64,000 nucleotides of DNA from Mycobacterium stomatepiae (GTDB lineage Bacteria; Actinomycetota; Actinomycetes; Mycobacteriales; Mycobacteriaceae), in the NCBI RefSeq assembly GCF_010731715.1, contig NZ_AP022587.1:3100001-3164000 (forward strand), written 5' to 3'. Each line of letters begins with the position of its first letter. The stretch's first letter is position 1. The translations under genes were made by a program, and so were the position numbers. A model generated the notes under the pieces. It made no database searches and was not told the origin of the DNA. It worked only from the letters and a program-made list of their open reading frames with translations. Shown one piece after another: positions 62,120-64,000 of the stretch.

Positions 62120-62137
62120 TCCGAAGAGGTCTTCGGA
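62120..62137 (+). terminator. Hairpin between menA and fabH
   Basis: TCCGAAGA-GG-TCTTCGGA is a perfect 18-base palindrome 84 bases after the menA stop. The flanks carry a direct repeat GGATTCC (62111-62117 and 62135-62141). No long T-tract follows, so termination is possible but not certain. Confidence 0.45.
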
Positions 62138-62211
62138 TTCCGCTAAGACCGGTTAGCGTCAACGTGACCGCTCTTACCCCGCCAGCCGGATGACACCCAT
62201 CGAGGAGCGCA

Positions 62212-63219
62212 ATGCAGCAGATCGCCGCGACCAGTGGGCCCAGGAACATCGGACTGCTCAGCGTCGGGTCCTACCGCCCCGAACGCGTGGTCACCAACGA
62301 CGAGCTGTGTCAGAACATCGACTCGACCGACGAGTGGATCTACTCGCGCACCGGCATCAAGACACGCCGATTCGCCGCCGACGACGAATCCGTCACCTCC
62401 ATGAGCGTCGAGGCCAGCCGGGAAGCCATCGCCAAAGCCGGACTACAGACGACCGACATCGACGGTGTCATCGTCGCCACCAGCAACCAGTTCTTGCAGA
62501 CCCCGGCCAGCGCCCCGGCGGTCGCTTCGGCGTTGGGCGCAACGGGTGTGCCCGCATTCGACATCTCGGCCGGATGCGCCGGCTTCGGCTACGCGGTCGG
62601 TGTCGCGGCGGACATGATCCGCGGCGGCAGCGTCGCCAAGATGCTGGTCGTCGGTTCGGAGAAACTATCCCCCACCGTGGACATGCTCGACCGCAGCAAC
62701 TGCTTCATCTTCGCCGACGGCGCCGCCGCCGTCGTGGTGGGCGAGACGCCCGATCAGGGCATCGGGCCGACCGTCTGGGGCAGCGACGGCGAGCAAGCCA
62801 TGGCCATCCGTCAGGACATCGACTGGATCACCTACACCGAGAACCCGACCGGCCCGCGCCCGTTTCTTCGGCTGGAAGGCAGCGCGGTCTTCCGTTGGGC
62901 CGCATTCGAAATGGGCAAGGTCGGGCGGCAGGCGATGGACGCCGCGGGGGTGCGATCCGATCAGATCGACGTGTTCATCCCGCATCAGGCCAACGCCCGG
63001 ATCAACGAGGTACTGGCCAAGAATCTGGACCTTCGGCCGGACGCGATCGTGGCCAATGACATCGAGCACACCGGCAACACGTCCGCCGCGTCGATTCCGC
63101 TGGCGATGGCAGAGCTGCTTGCTACCGGGGCTTCCAAGCCCGGCGATCTGGCGCTGCTGATCGGGTACGGCGCGGGCCTGAGCTACGCCGCCCAGGTCGT
63201 GCGGATGCCCAACTACTGA
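62212..63219 (+). CDS. fabH: 3-Oxoacyl-ACP synthase III
   Basis: A 335-residue KAS III that condenses long acyl-CoA primers from FAS-I with malonyl-AcpM, feeding FAS-II for mycolic acids. Cys122 in [12 protein letters not shown], His in PHQANARI and Asn in [12 protein letters not shown] form the catalytic set. It matches Rv0533c. ATG 62212 follows GAGGAG. Its 3' end overlaps the converging DUF4229 gene by 7 bases. Confidence 0.96.
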   Translation: MQQIAATSGPRNIGLLSVGSYRPERVVTNDELCQNIDSTDEWIYSRTGIKTRRFAADDESVTSMSVEASREAIAKAGLQTTDIDGVIVATSNQFLQTPASAPAVASALGATGVPAFDISAGCAGFGYAVGVAADMIRGGSVAKMLVVGSEKLSPTVDMLDRSNCFIFADGAAAVVVGETPDQGIGPTVWGSDGEQAMAIRQDIDWITYTENPTGPRPFLRLEGSAVFRWAAFEMGKVGRQAMDAAGVRSDQIDVFIPHQANARINEVLAKNLDLRPDAIVANDIEHTGNTSAASIPLAMAELLATGASKPGDLALLIGYGAGLSYAAQVVRMPNY

Positions 63220-63578
63220 CCGTCGGGTTCGTCGCTCGCCTCACCACGCAGCCGGGCCCGCAGCTGGTCGCGTTCGGCGCGTCGGCGTTCACCGGAAACG
63301 GCGAGCGCGGCCGTGGCGCGCCGGCGCAGCGGGGCGAACACCCAGATGCCCAACGGCATCGCGATGATCAACGCGAACAACGCCGCGACGACGACCGGGA
63401 ACTGTTTGATACCGAGCGCGTGCGCCGCGAGATAGATCACTCCGGTGAGCACGACCGCCAGCAGCAGCCGCGCCACCGCGTAGAGCAAAACGTCGACAAC
63501 CACGCGATCTCGAGTGCGCTGCTGCGCGCCGTCCGCCGGATTGTCCCCAGTGCTGTTGTCGCTCGGCCCTTCTGACAC
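63213..63578 (-). CDS. Small DUF4229-type membrane protein, Rv0531-like
   Basis: A 121-residue protein with two hydrophobic helices ([25 protein letters not shown] and [23 protein letters not shown]), a disordered N-terminus and a basic C-terminus. Position matches Rv0531. Function unknown. It abuts fabH directly; the PE_PGRS6 gene that sits between them in H37Rv is absent. Confidence 0.85.
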   Translation of the reverse strand: MSEGPSDNSTGDNPADGAQQRTRDRVVVDVLLYAVARLLLAVVLTGVIYLAAHALGIKQFPVVVAALFALIIAMPLGIWVFAPLRRRATAALAVSGERRRAERDQLRARLRGEASDEPDGQ

Positions 63579-63624
63579 AGCTCGAGCCTACGGCGCGAGT
63601 ATATTCGCGCACAGGAGGTGTGGA

Positions 63625-63786
63625 GTGCTCTACCTGGTGGTCGTCCTGCTTCTGGGGACGCTGATCTACATTGGCTGGCGCGCAGCGCGGTCGCAGGCGC
63701 ACCGGCCGAAGTCGCGCGTCATCGGACCGGACGACGATCCAGACTTCATGCGGCGGTTGGGAAGAGGAGACGACGGCCCCCGCTGA
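63625..63786 (+). CDS. Small single-helix membrane protein
   Basis: A 53-residue protein: one N-terminal helix (VLYLVVVLLLGTLIYIGWRA) and a charged tail (RVIGPDDDPDFMRRLGRG). GTG 63625 follows AGGAGG (63613-63618). It lies divergent from the DUF4229 gene, where H37Rv has the small gene Rv0530A. Topology suggests an anchor with a short cytoplasmic tail. Confidence 0.75.
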   Translation: MLYLVVVLLLGTLIYIGWRAARSQAHRPKSRVIGPDDDPDFMRRLGRGDDGPR

Positions 63787-63804
63787 CCCATTCGTCCCAC
63801 CTAG

Positions 63805-64000
63805 TTAACCCAGGCCCAGGTTGGGCTGATCTCCCGGAAACCCTTCGGCGACAACGGCAGCCAGGCTGGTGAGCGCTTCGCGCGTCTCGCGCCGCATCTG
63901 ATCGAGATGGATCTCGGCGCCCTCGTCAAGGTGAGCGTCGTAAGGCACCAAACGCACCGCGCGGCAGCGCCGGGAGAAGTGCTCAATCACCTTGTTCATG
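63805..64000 (-). CDS. MinD/ParA-like ATPase, C-terminal part (Rv0530-like)
   Basis: Only the last 64 residues or so are in the window: FSRRCRAVRLVPYDAHLDEGAEIHLDQMRRETREALTSLAAVVAEGFP. The pattern (basic, R-x-V-P-Y-D-x-H-L-x-E-G-A-E-I) matches the C-terminus of mycobacterial MinD/ParA-type ATPases, including ESX-associated ones and Rv0530. The frame continues past the edge, so the methionine at 63999 need not be the start. Confidence 0.75.
   Translation of the reverse strand, partial: MNKVIEHFSRRCRAVRLVPYDAHLDEGAEIHLDQMRRETREALTSLAAVVAEGFPGDQPNLGLG

Overview
The window is chromosomal DNA from a Mycobacterium, most likely a slow-growing non-tuberculous species. It has high-GC codon use, PPE-SVP genes, DUF732 secreted proteins, mycofactocin/F420-type oxidoreductases and, above all, a gene order that follows M. 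tuberculosis H37Rv from about Rv0566c down to Rv0530, read in the opposite orientation. That backbone starts at tRNA-Tyr and yajQ (15.0 kb) and runs to a ParA/MinD-like gene cut by the window edge (64.0 kb).

Layout. (1) 0.1-15.0 kb is an accessory region: P450, a broken DUF1254 gene, a lipoprotein, an FkbM methyltransferase, a secreted Pro-rich protein, a TetR-controlled isochorismatase/aldo-keto reductase unit, a quinone-oxidoreductase-like gene, an OsmC protein, a GntR regulon with an ABM monooxygenase, a frameshifted LLM gene, a transglutaminase-like protein and a truncated aldehyde dehydrogenase. (2) 15-21.8 kb: tRNA-Tyr, yajQ (frameshifted), an Rv0565c-like flavin monooxygenase, a membrane-anchored trypsin-like protease, gpsA, an exported MsrB and htpX. 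(3) 21.8-34 kb: the menaquinone core, with polyprenyl diphosphate synthase, menJ, an Rv0560c-like methyltransferase, menG, mgtA, menD, a bpoC/menH-like hydrolase, menC and an amidohydrolase. (4) 33.9-39.7 kb: fadD8 followed by a redox and regulator island in the place where H37Rv carries vapBC. (5) 39.7-46.6 kb: menB, SDR, VOC protein, pitA, two small proteins, menE and a polytopic membrane protein. (6) 46.6-54.35 kb: a second island with an APC permease, three PPE genes, DUF732, an IS3 relic, an SDR/TetR pair and a gene stub. (7) 54.35-64 kb: the conserved Rv0540-Rv0530-like block with two glycosyltransferases, a Thr/Pro-rich membrane protein, a GalE-like epimerase, MTA phosphorylase, menA, fabH and small membrane proteins.

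How it works together. menD, menC, menE, menB, menA, menG, the polyprenyl synthase and menJ together cover nearly all of menaquinone assembly and tail saturation; isochorismate synthase is not in the window. Quinone-linked redox genes (Ddn-like, SDR, MDR, LLM) surround them. Most accessory catabolic or redox units carry their own divergent or adjacent regulator with a visible palindromic operator. At least ten genes have a -10-like hexamer 6-8 bases before the start codon, which predicts leaderless mRNAs.

The most notable observations are: a perfect 23-bp inverted repeat inside the exported msrB gene; a long stem-loop directly after the bpoC stop in the men operon; a TetR operator pair with a leaderless 8-codon ORF coupled to the isochorismatase; a PPE gene whose canonical ATG reads ACG; and three separate one-base changes in C/G runs that break otherwise intact genes and may be real or assembly errors.
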